Shown here one piece after another: positions 6,159-11,898 of a DNA stretch of 13,048 nt. A program made the translations under genes and the position numbers. Every line of letters begins with the position of its first letter. Position 1 is the stretch's first letter. Source of the DNA: Lachnospiraceae bacterium UBA4380 (lineage in GTDB: Bacteria; Bacillota; Clostridia; Lachnospirales; Lachnospiraceae); contig DGRU01000213.1 of the NCBI GenBank assembly GCA_002390025.1, positions 8,827-21,874 on the forward strand, read 5' to 3'. The notes under the pieces were generated by a model, which searched no databases, was not told the origin of the DNA, and saw only the letters and a program-made list of their open reading frames with translations.

Positions 6159-7916
6159 TCAGATCCCGCTGGCGCCGTAGTTGGAGAGGACACTGGCGGA
6201 AGGATCGTTGACATCACAGCCCTCCCAGCTCTTGTTGGGCATCCAGAAGTCCGCCACCATCTGAGCCTGGCCGGGATAATATTTTTCAAAAATCTCCCGG
6301 TAAAGCAGGGATTCTTTGGTGAAGGGCATGGCATGTGTGTACTTCTGCCGCCTGGTCTCGTATTCTTCATCCGTGTAGAGTGATTCCGCATAGTCCATGA
6401 GATCGCGGCGCATGGAGTGGCCGACCGCATCGGAAAAAGCGGCTTTCTCACGCATGAGGATCTCCCGCGGGATCAGATCATCCTGCTCGAAAGCATGGCG
6501 AAGAAGGTACTTGCCGATTCCGTAAGTGTTCAGCTTCTTTTCGGGGTCAACTGCCATGCAGTAGGACAGAAAGTCAAGGTCTCCGAAAGGTACGCGGGCC
6601 TCCAGGGAATGGACGCTGATACAGCGGTCCGCGCGCAGGACGTCGTACATGTGAATCTCTCGGATCCGCTTCTCCGATTCTTCCTGAAAAGCGGCTGCGT
6701 CAGGCGCGAAGTCCGTATATTTATAGCCGAAAATCTCATCGGAGATCTCGCCGGTCAGGATGACGCGGATATCCGTGTTTTCATGGATCCACTTGCAGAC
6801 CAGATACATGCCGATGGAGGCGCGGACCGTTGTGATGTCCCAGGTTCCCAGGGCATGGATGACCGGCTCCAGGGCTGCGATGACATCGTCGCGCGTCATG
6901 ATCACTTCGTGGTGGTCGCTCCCGATATAGTCCGCCACTTTACGGGCATATTTGAGGTCGATGGCATCCAGGTCCATGCCGATGGAAAAAGTCTGAAGAG
7001 GCTTGTCCAGGAGCTTTGCCGCCGCGCCGCAGACCAGGGAGGAGTCGAGTCCGCCGGACAGAAGGAAGCCCACCGGGGCATCCGCATCCAGGCGTTTCTC
7101 AATGCCTGCCAGAAGTTTTTCCCGGATCTGTACAGCAATCGTTTCCAAATCGTCTGTACACACCCGGTCCGTCTTCCAGATCCGGCGGTATTCATGAAGC
7201 TCCATGTGCTGTGCCGCACGGGTATCTGCCGAACTATACCGTTTGGCATCTGCACGAGATTTTTTCGAGTCTGCATGAGACTTTTTTGCCTCTGCCGGGC
7301 TGTCAGTTCTGTGCCGTTTGATACCGGTGTGGCTTACGGTCTCCTCTGCTCCATGGGCTTCCTCCGGACCGCCTGCATCGATCACGGCATAATGGCCGGG
7401 CGGGAAGGGCATGATCCTGTCACAGACGCCGACCAGGCTCTTGGGCTCCGAGGAAAAAACATAGACACCGCGATCATCCTGCCCGTAGTAGAGTGGACGA
7501 ATCCCGACCGGGTCGCGTGCCGCTATGTATCTCTGGGACTGTCCATCGTAGAGGACAAGGGCAAACTCCGCATCCAGGAGGCGGAACATCTCTGTCCCGA
7601 ACTCCCTGTACATAGGCAGCAGGATCTCGCAGTCTGAATCACTTTTGAAAGAATATCCGCGTTTTCTCAGGGCTTCCCGCATTTTGCGAAAGCCGTACAG
7701 TTCCCCGTTGCAGACCACAGCATTATCATTGAGGACAAAGGGCTGCATGCCTTCCGGTGTAAGCCCCATGATGGAAAGACGGTTGAATCCCAGATACCCG
7801 TTTCCGGTCTTCATGATCCTGGTATCATCCGGTCCTCTCGAGATTGTCTTTGCAAGCATTTCCGCCACAAGCTGCGGATCCGCCTGCCCGCTGCAGTAAG
7901 CAAGTATGGAACACAT
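6159..7916 (-). CDS. asnB: Asparagine synthetase (glutamine-hydrolysing)
   Basis: AsnB converts aspartate to asparagine with ATP, using ammonia from glutamine. The start at 7916 is fixed by GGAGG five bases upstream and by the need for Cys2 (MCSILAY), the N-terminal nucleophile of class II amidotransferases; a start further upstream would destroy it. The glutaminase domain (about 1-180) has SRGPDD (26-31), FNRLSI and CNGELYG (69-75). The synthetase domain (about 255-560) has the ATP-pyrophosphatase loop SGGLDSS (287-293), LTGEISDEIFGYKY (387-400) and SLEARVPF (437-444). At 585 residues it is about 30 longer than E. coli AsnB. The excess is in the linker between domains (about 182-240), which is rich in Lys, Ser and Ala and built partly of 7-residue repeats. 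It heads a likely asnB-carA transcript behind a strong promoter and leader terminator. Confidence 0.96.
   Translation of the reverse strand: MCSILAYCSGQADPQLVAEMLAKTISRGPDDTRIMKTGNGYLGFNRLSIMGLTPEGMQPFVLNDNAVVCNGELYGFRKMREALRKRGYSFKSDSDCEILLPMYREFGTEMFRLLDAEFALVLYDGQSQRYIAARDPVGIRPLYYGQDDRGVYVFSSEPKSLVGVCDRIMPFPPGHYAVIDAGGPEEAHGAEETVSHTGIKRHRTDSPAEAKKSHADSKKSRADAKRYSSADTRAAQHMELHEYRRIWKTDRVCTDDLETIAVQIREKLLAGIEKRLDADAPVGFLLSGGLDSSLVCGAAAKLLDKPLQTFSIGMDLDAIDLKYARKVADYIGSDHHEVIMTRDDVIAALEPVIHALGTWDITTVRASIGMYLVCKWIHENTDIRVILTGEISDEIFGYKYTDFAPDAAAFQEESEKRIREIHMYDVLRADRCISVHSLEARVPFGDLDFLSYCMAVDPEKKLNTYGIGKYLLRHAFEQDDLIPREILMREKAAFSDAVGHSMRRDLMDYAESLYTDEEYETRRQKYTHAMPFTKESLLYREIFEKYYPGQAQMVADFWMPNKSWEGCDVNDPSASVLSNYGASGI
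7233..7295 (-). repeat. 21-bp in-frame tandem repeat in the AsnB interdomain linker
   Basis: Three consecutive 21-base units starting at 7295, 7274 and 7253 encode AEAKKSH, ADSKKSR and ADAKRYS (residues 208-228), followed by a partial SADT. The units keep the codon pattern GCA-GAN then a lysine pair. The repeat makes a basic, flexible link between the glutaminase and synthetase domains. Confidence 0.75.
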
Positions 7917-7985
7917 AATAACCTCCGTTTTTGCCCGCGTATCCCACAACACTTATGAAATAACGGACATTATGCAATAAAGAAT

Positions 7986-8036
7986 AAAAAAAGCGCCTGA
8001 AGAGACGGACTGTGCCGTCGCTTCAAGCGCCTTTGC
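7986..8036 (-). terminator. Terminator hairpin at the start of the asnB leader (candidate attenuator)
   Basis: On the minus strand GCGCTTGAAGCGACGG pairs with CCGTCTCTTCAGGCGC (one wobble, one C-U mismatch, loop CACAGT) and is followed by seven T (7992-7986). The hairpin begins only a few bases after the predicted transcription start of the promoter at 8050-8077, leaving no room upstream for a conventional antiterminator. About 70 bases follow before the asnB ATG. Its 5' side, AAGCAAAGGCGCTTGAAG, is the same as in the carB leader. Confidence 0.8.
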
Positions 8037-8049
8037 TTTTCGTTTTCTT

Positions 8050-8077
8050 ATTATACCTGACCAGAACAGGATGTCAA
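8050..8077 (-). promoter_or_regulatory. Sigma-A-like promoter of asnB
   Basis: TTGACA (8077-8072) and TATAAT (8055-8050) are both perfect, with a 16-base spacer. The predicted start lies near 8043, about seven bases before the leader terminator hairpin. Confidence 0.8.
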
Positions 8078-8132
8078 TCAATTTTTGTATACAATTATAC
8101 ATATTTTCGCCTGTCCCGGTTGTTTTCTGATC

Positions 8133-8200
8133 CCTGCCGCTGCCCTTTTTTTACTGATCTCCGTTCCTGCCGCTGCCCCCTTATTTTGTTGATTCTCGTT
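8133..8200. repeat. 33/35-bp tandem repeat upstream of the asnB promoter
   Basis: Two adjacent units (8133-8165 and 8166-8200) both begin CCTGCCGCTGCCC and end in a variant of TGATCTCCGTT / TGATTCTCGTT on the plus strand. A third start (CCGGCGG) follows. The repeat fills much of the 245-base space between the gatD stop and the asnB promoter; no gene was recognised there. Confidence 0.65.
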
Positions 8201-8261
8201 CCGGCGGTCAGTGTCCGCACGTTTTAGCCTGAAAACAAGAAAAAGACGATCTCCTGCATAA

Positions 8262-8296
8262 AAAAGTTTTATCAATCAAAAAGTTTTTATCAATCA
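8262..8296 (-). repeat. 17/18-bp tandem duplication across the gatD stop codon
   Basis: On the minus strand TGATTGATAAAAACTTTT (8296-8279) is followed at once by TGATTGATAAAACTTTT (8278-8262). The first TGA is the gatD stop codon (8296-8294). The two units differ by one A. Confidence 0.75.
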
Positions 8297-9019
8297 GATT
8301 TTTTTCAGGACTGAATCGTGAGCCAGGTTTTCGAACTGATCCAGCAGCGGTTCCAGGGTACAGGCTCCGTATTTTCGTCTGAGCGCCGTCTCAAGAAGTG
8401 TGTCTGCAAAGGCCGGATTTTTGGGCAGGACGGGACCATGGCTGTAAGTGCAGAAAGCGTTGCGGTACCTCACCCCTTCGGTTTTATCCTTACCATTATT
8501 TCCGTATCCCTTCAGTACTTTTCCAAGCGGACGGACGCCGCTTCCCAGCCGGGTGCGGCCGCTGTGGTTTTCAAACCCGACAACCGTACTGCCGCCGGAC
8601 TCATCCCCGAGCCGGAAAGCATAGTTCCCGATCATCCGCTTTTTGCCGCCGACCGTGCAGAAATCAATTGCACCAAGAAACTCGCATTTCTCACCGTCTG
8701 CTGTCTCATAATAGTGGCCCATCATCTGATAGCCGCCGCAGATACACAGAAATGTCCGACCGTCTTCGAGGGCCGCCCGTATCTCAGGACCTTTCTTTAT
8801 GCGCAGATCCTCCAGCAGGATCTCCTGGTCGAAATCCTGTCCTCCGCCTATGAAAAAAAGATCATACCCTGTCAGGTCACTTTTCTCACCCAGCTTAACA
8901 TATTCCACGCGGCATTCGATCCCCCGCCACTCCAGGCGTTTCTGCAGACAGAGGATATTTCCCCTGTCTCCATACAGGTTGAGGACATCCGGATAGAGGT
9001 GACAGATCTTCAGTTCCAT
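8294..9019 (-). CDS. gatD: Lipid II isoglutaminyl synthase, glutamine amidotransferase subunit
   Basis: GatD supplies ammonia from glutamine to MurT, which amidates the alpha-carboxyl of D-glutamate in lipid II at the inner face of the membrane. The 241-residue protein has the family's length and opening (LKICHLYPDVLNLYGDRGN, residues 3-21). FFIGGGQDFDQ (55-65) follows, then Cys94 in LCICGGYQMMG and His194 in YSHGPVLPKNP as nucleophile and base. Arg128 (GGKKRMIGNY) stands where S. aureus GatD has its glutamine-binding arginine. GFENHSG (148-154) is also typical. The gene follows murT, as in most Firmicutes. The ribosome binding site (GGAAAGGG, about 7 bases from the ATG) is weaker than its neighbours', and a 26-codon ORF with a perfect site ends just before the start codon. 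Confidence 0.95.
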   Translation of the reverse strand: MELKICHLYPDVLNLYGDRGNILCLQKRLEWRGIECRVEYVKLGEKSDLTGYDLFFIGGGQDFDQEILLEDLRIKKGPEIRAALEDGRTFLCICGGYQMMGHYYETADGEKCEFLGAIDFCTVGGKKRMIGNYAFRLGDESGGSTVVGFENHSGRTRLGSGVRPLGKVLKGYGNNGKDKTEGVRYRNAFCTYSHGPVLPKNPAFADTLLETALRRKYGACTLEPLLDQFENLAHDSVLKKI

Positions 9020-9022
9020 TTT

Positions 9023-9103
9023 CTAACCCTTTCCTATCAACTGTAAAATGTATGTATATGGTGTAAATCCACGAACCGCTTCGCACTTGGTGTGCTCCCG
9101 CAT
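9023..9103 (-). CDS. Possible 26-codon upstream ORF between murT and gatD
   Basis: An ATG at 9103 is preceded by AGGAGG at six bases, the best-spaced site in this gap. The ORF encodes MREHTKCEAVRGFTPYTYIL plus QLIGKG and ends in TAG at 9025-9023. One AAA codon then separates it from the gatD ATG in the same frame. Its product matches no family known to me. It may act only as a coupling device delivering ribosomes to gatD, or be fortuitous. Codon evidence is too short to judge. Confidence 0.3.
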   Translation of the reverse strand: MREHTKCEAVRGFTPYTYILQLIGKG

Positions 9104-9118
9104 CACCTTCCTCCTGTT

Positions 9119-10702
9119 TCATCCCTTCCAGAAAGAGTCCTTCCCGGCCGCTCTGCGCAGGGCATCCCGGAGCGGCAGCATGGCCGTATAATTCGGAAGG
9201 ATAAAAACAGGCACTTGGCTCCTGTAGATTACGTCAAGGAGCTTTTTTAACTCCTTTTCCGGTACTCTCCGGATGCGCTTTTCCTCAAAGCCTGCATATC
9301 TCAGACGCAGCTGCAGATCCTCCGCGCGCCTGCCCCAGACAAGAATACGGCGGATATTGCCGCGGCCGTAGAGCTTTTCATAATCCACATCCCAGATCCA
9401 GGAAATATCATGTCCGTCTGCATCCAGATCATTGAGGCAGAGGACAATTGAACAAGGTTCTTTTATTGAGCAGAGATAGTCCAGAGCCTGATTACAGCCG
9501 GCCGGATTTTTCACGAGGATCATCTGTATGGAAACTCTGCCAATGTTAAAATGTTCCATGCGGCCGAAGCTGCTCTTCATATGCTCCAGTCCCTTCAGGA
9601 TTTCCTGCAGGGGAAGCTTCAACGCAGCATAAGCCGCAAGGGCGGCAGCTGCATTGTAAATGTTATAGACTGCCGGCAGCGCAATCCGGACAGGGAGTTT
9701 CTGAGAAATACTTTTCTCAGAGACTCTTTCCTGTGGGATAGTATCCCTATGGGCTGGCTCTCTATCGGGAATGCGCATATATACCCTGGATTCCACAGCA
9801 TTGATACCGTCGATAGAGGTCACCGCAATATCCGGCAGAGGACGGGCATATCCGCAGCAGGGGCATCGGAAATCCCCCAGATGGGCATATGTATGATAGC
9901 TATATGTGTACTCCCTTCCGCACCGGATGCAGTACCGCGCGTCACTGATCCTGTCCGGAGAATCCGGAGACAAGGGACGGTTCTTCGGAGACAGGGGACG
10001 GTTCTCTGTCTCCTCCCCGGTGGAGACAGAGAACCGTCCCTTGTCTCCATTTTGAACCGCAGTCTCTTCCATACCGAACCAAATCACCGGATTGGGGACA
10101 TCCAACGCGAGGGAAGCGACAAGCGAGTCGTCCGCATTCAGACACAGGACCGCCTCCGGCGCAAGCCTGATTCCCTCCCGGATTGCCTCAAGTGTGTGCA
10201 TGACTTCCCCATAGCGGTCCAGCTGATCCCTGAAGATATTAGTCACCACGATCACTCGCGGTTTCAGCAGTGGGGCCACATGACGCAGAGCTCCCTCATC
10301 GCACTCAATGACCGCATACTGGCCGGAGCCCATGTCTGCATCTGCAGGCTGATCCGGGTTCTTCCTCCCCCGCAGCGGACGTCCCCGCAGATCTGCTGCC
10401 GCCGCAAATTCCGCAGTCACTCCTGAAAGCAGGTTTGCTCCCGAGCTGTTAGATAAAGGAGCTCTGCCCGCCTCCTGCATCGCATGGGACAGCATTGCTG
10501 CTGTCGTTGTCTTTCCATTGGTTCCTGTTACCAGGATGGTCTCCACACCTTCTGATGCAATGGCTAAAATATCCCGCCTGAACCACATGGCAAGTTTTCC
10601 CGGAAGAGAGGTACCGCCCCTGTTTATCCCGCGCAGAATTCGACGCGAAAACCTGCAGGATGCAACCGCCAGGGCAATCTGCAGTGAATCTTTTCCTGAC
10701 AT
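9119..10702 (-). CDS. murT: Lipid II isoglutaminyl synthase, Mur ligase-like subunit
   Basis: MurT is the ATP-using, Mur ligase-like partner of GatD. The 527-residue protein has a P-loop VTGTNGKTTTAAML (58-71), SNSSGANLLSGV (84-95), VIECDEGALRHV (131-142) and VTNIFRDQLDRYGEV (153-167). A zinc-ribbon insertion carries Cys258, Cys261, Cys280 and Cys283 (YCIRC and FRCPCC), a MurT hallmark. The C-terminal DUF1727 domain has LCLNDLDADGHDISWIWDVD (421-440). The ATG at 10702 is preferred because AGGAGG lies upstream (14-base spacer, rather long); the longer frame begins at a GTG inside a repeat without a ribosome site. It is about 90 residues longer than S. aureus MurT (437). Part of the excess comes from a REP-like palindrome translated as residues 219-246 and a 15-bp duplication (LRGRPLRGRK). 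Its stop overlaps an ATG in ATGA. Confidence 0.95.
   Translation of the reverse strand: MSGKDSLQIALAVASCRFSRRILRGINRGGTSLPGKLAMWFRRDILAIASEGVETILVTGTNGKTTTAAMLSHAMQEAGRAPLSNSSGANLLSGVTAEFAAAADLRGRPLRGRKNPDQPADADMGSGQYAVIECDEGALRHVAPLLKPRVIVVTNIFRDQLDRYGEVMHTLEAIREGIRLAPEAVLCLNADDSLVASLALDVPNPVIWFGMEETAVQNGDKGRFSVSTGEETENRPLSPKNRPLSPDSPDRISDARYCIRCGREYTYSYHTYAHLGDFRCPCCGYARPLPDIAVTSIDGINAVESRVYMRIPDREPAHRDTIPQERVSEKSISQKLPVRIALPAVYNIYNAAAALAAYAALKLPLQEILKGLEHMKSSFGRMEHFNIGRVSIQMILVKNPAGCNQALDYLCSIKEPCSIVLCLNDLDADGHDISWIWDVDYEKLYGRGNIRRILVWGRRAEDLQLRLRYAGFEEKRIRRVPEKELKKLLDVIYRSQVPVFILPNYTAMLPLRDALRRAAGKDSFWKG
9966..10048. repeat. REP-like palindrome embedded in frame in murT
   Basis: A 27-base arm (9987-10013) and its inverted copy (10022-10048) match except at one position and are separated by an 8-base loop. 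Both arms carry the core GGGACGGTTCT / AGAACCGTCCC between GGAGACA and TGTCTCC. A third, truncated copy of the arm lies at 9966-9986. The same core occurs between carA and the reductase gene. Translated with murT it gives residues 219-246, low in hydrophobic residues and containing two ENRPLSP/KNRPLSP units, just before the zinc ribbon. There is no frameshift. Confidence 0.85.
10361..10390 (-). repeat. 15-bp in-frame tandem repeat in murT
   Basis: CTGCGGGGACGTCCG (10390-10376) is followed by CTGCGGGGGAGGAAG (10375-10361), encoding LRGRP and LRGRK (residues 105-114). It lies in a loop between the Mur ligase motifs GANLLSG and IECDEG. Confidence 0.5.
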
Positions 10703-10714
10703 ATCTTTATATAT

Positions 10715-10820
10715 GACCTCCTGAGCTTTGACTATAGCCACTGAAAAAACGACTATGACCTATGAAAAAATGGCTATGACCTCTGAAAATGCGACCATGA
10801 TCTCCTGAAAAAATGACTAT
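10715..10820 (-). repeat. Five-copy 21-bp tandem repeat in the murT leader, last copy holding the ribosome binding site
   Basis: Five adjacent units occupy 10715-10735, 10736-10756, 10757-10777, 10778-10798 (21 bases each) and 10799-10820 (22). The minus-strand consensus is about ATAGTCATTTTTTCAGAGGTC. The unit nearest the gene (10715-10735) contains AGGAGG, the murT ribosome binding site. The other units hold decayed versions such as AGGAGA, AGAGG and ATAGG. The units lie between the leader terminator and the start codon. Confidence 0.8.
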
Positions 10821-10826
10821 AGCATC

Positions 10827-10876
10827 AAAAAAAGCGGCAAAGGCAGTGAGAATTCCTCTCACGGCGCCTTTGCCGC
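10827..10876 (-). terminator. Terminator hairpin in the murT leader (candidate attenuator)
   Basis: On the minus strand GCGGCAAAGGCGCCGTGAGA folds back through GTGAG/CTCAC and GCGGCAAAGGC/GCCTTTGCCGC with a small asymmetric bulge, and is followed by seven T (10833-10827). It lies between a likely promoter and murT. It contains GCAAAGGCGC, as do the carB and asnB hairpins, though the rest of the stem differs. It could instead end transcription from the aldo/keto reductase operon. Confidence 0.75.
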
Positions 10877-10906
10877 ATAAAGTCATAATCCAATCAATTT
10901 TTATAC

Positions 10907-10935
10907 ATTGTAATGACGATCGTCAAATTTGTAAA
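10907..10935 (-). promoter_or_regulatory. Likely promoter of murT-gatD
   Basis: TTTACA (10935-10930) and TACAAT (10912-10907) are 17 bases apart. An overlapping alternative, TTGACG (10926-10921) with TATAAA (10905-10900) at 15 bases, is also possible. Either would start transcription about 20 to 30 bases before the leader hairpin. Confidence 0.5.
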
Positions 10936-10957
10936 GATAAATTGCCGTACAACATGG

Positions 10958-10984
10958 GTTTTCACGCTAAGAGCGCGTGAAAAC
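10958..10984. other. Perfect 10-bp hairpin after the aldo/keto reductase gene
   Basis: GTTTTCACGC (10958-10967) and GCGTGAAAAC (10975-10984) form a perfect stem with a 7-base loop, about 35 bases past the reductase stop codon. No T run follows on either strand. It may protect the 3' end of the operon transcript or bind a protein; it is not a standard intrinsic terminator. Confidence 0.5.
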
Positions 10985-11017
10985 GCCCGGCGTCTCAAAC
11001 GAGTCTGTACTACAGCC

Positions 11018-11860
11018 TCATGCCTTCTCAAAGGCCGGCCTCCAGCCTGCAAACTGGGCCAGCTGCTCATCTGTGCGATGATAGTAGCGCGCGCCTTTAT
11101 CCAGCCCGGCGATCTGCTTCATTTCGTCCTGGGTCAGGGTGAAGTCCAGAATGTTCAGATTGTCCCGGATATGATCCACGTTCCGGCTGCCGGGAATCAC
11201 CGCAAAGCCCATCTGAGTGTGCCAGCGGAGAATGACCTGGGCAGGGGTTTTCCCATATTTTTTGCCAAGTTCCGCGAAGACCGGCTCATTGATCAGAGAT
11301 TTATCACCGTGTCCCAGCGGGTACCAGCTCATCAGTTTGATGTCGTACTTGTCCAGGGTCTTTCTGAGTTCCTGCTGGGTGAAATATGGATGGGCCTCCA
11401 CCTGGATGAACTGAGGCACGATCTCCCACTTGGTCTCCAGTTCTTCCATATACTTGCCTTCAAAGTTGGAGATGCCGATCGATCTGGCTTTGTCCTCCCT
11501 GTAAGCCTTCTCGAGCTGCCGGTATCCTGCCAGCCAGTTTCCCGCAGGCTGATGGATGTAGAGCAGATCCACATATTCCACGCCGAGACGCTCCAGTGTC
11601 TCATCCACAGCGTTGGGGTTTTCATATTCGCTTGGCCAGAGCTTGGTAGAGAGAAAAACATCCTCGCGCTTTACACCGCTTTCCTTCATTCCGCGTCCCA
11701 CCGCACGCTCATTGACATAGGCGTTTGCAGTGTCCACCAGAGAATAGCCCATTTTCAGTGCCTCCCGGACACTGTTCTCTGCTTCCGCCGGGGAGAGCAT
11801 AAAGGTTCCGATTCCTACGACCGGGCAATTCAGTCCATTGTTCAGCTTAATGTATTCCAT
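11018..11860 (-). CDS. Aldo/keto reductase
   Basis: A 280-residue NAD(P)H-dependent (beta/alpha)8-barrel oxidoreductase of the AKR family, acting in the cytoplasm on aldehydes or ketones. The catalytic tetrad is present: Asp43 and Tyr48 in LVDTANAY, Lys73 in STKLW, His103 in YIHQP. Further family signatures are GIGTFML (16-22), RSIGISNF (126-133) and the cofactor-binding VIPGSRNVDHIRDN (221-234). The start at 11860 follows GGAGG by six bases; five further codons upstream are possible but not supported. It closely follows the NTF2-like gene (24 bases) and ends the flavodoxin operon. The closest relatives are often called 2,5-diketo-D-gluconate reductase-like, but the substrate cannot be read from sequence. 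Confidence 0.93.
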   Translation of the reverse strand: MEYIKLNNGLNCPVVGIGTFMLSPAEAENSVREALKMGYSLVDTANAYVNERAVGRGMKESGVKREDVFLSTKLWPSEYENPNAVDETLERLGVEYVDLLYIHQPAGNWLAGYRQLEKAYREDKARSIGISNFEGKYMEELETKWEIVPQFIQVEAHPYFTQQELRKTLDKYDIKLMSWYPLGHGDKSLINEPVFAELGKKYGKTPAQVILRWHTQMGFAVIPGSRNVDHIRDNLNILDFTLTQDEMKQIAGLDKGARYYHRTDEQLAQFAGWRPAFEKA

Positions 11861-11872
11861 GTTGATCCTCCA

Positions 11873-11898
11873 CAATATGTCGATTCAATATGTCGATG
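11873..11898 (-). repeat. 13-bp tandem duplication across the NTF2-like gene's stop codon
   Basis: On the minus strand CATCGACATATTG (11898-11886) is followed by AATCGACATATTG (11885-11873), sharing TCGACATATTG. The TGA stop (11887-11885) sits at the junction. The downstream copy runs into the GGAGG of the aldo/keto reductase gene. Confidence 0.6.

Noticed and set aside
6417..7637. 406-codon plus-strand ORF opposite asnB
   Set aside because: It is antisense to the AsnB synthetase motifs and shows no family features; its length follows from codon composition of the real gene.
7986..8077. ANTAR antiterminator target before asnB
   Set aside because: The terminal loops of the leader hairpins do not show the A1/G4 hexaloop, and no paired first hairpin is seen upstream.
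8078..8275. 65-codon minus-strand ORF between gatD and asnB
   Set aside because: It begins at a TTG without a ribosome site, consists largely of the 33/35-bp repeat, and runs into the asnB promoter.
8895..9122. 75-codon minus-strand ORF starting in the murT stop overlap
   Set aside because: Most of it overlaps gatD out of frame; the better-supported small ORF in this gap is the one at 9023-9103.
9966..10048. CRISPR repeat
   Set aside because: The repeats are inverted, with no regular spacers and no cas genes nearby; the structure is a REP-type palindrome.
10741..10741. GTG at 10741 as murT start
   Set aside because: It falls inside the 21-bp repeat without a ribosome site; the ATG at 10702 follows AGGAGG and precedes the conserved sequence.
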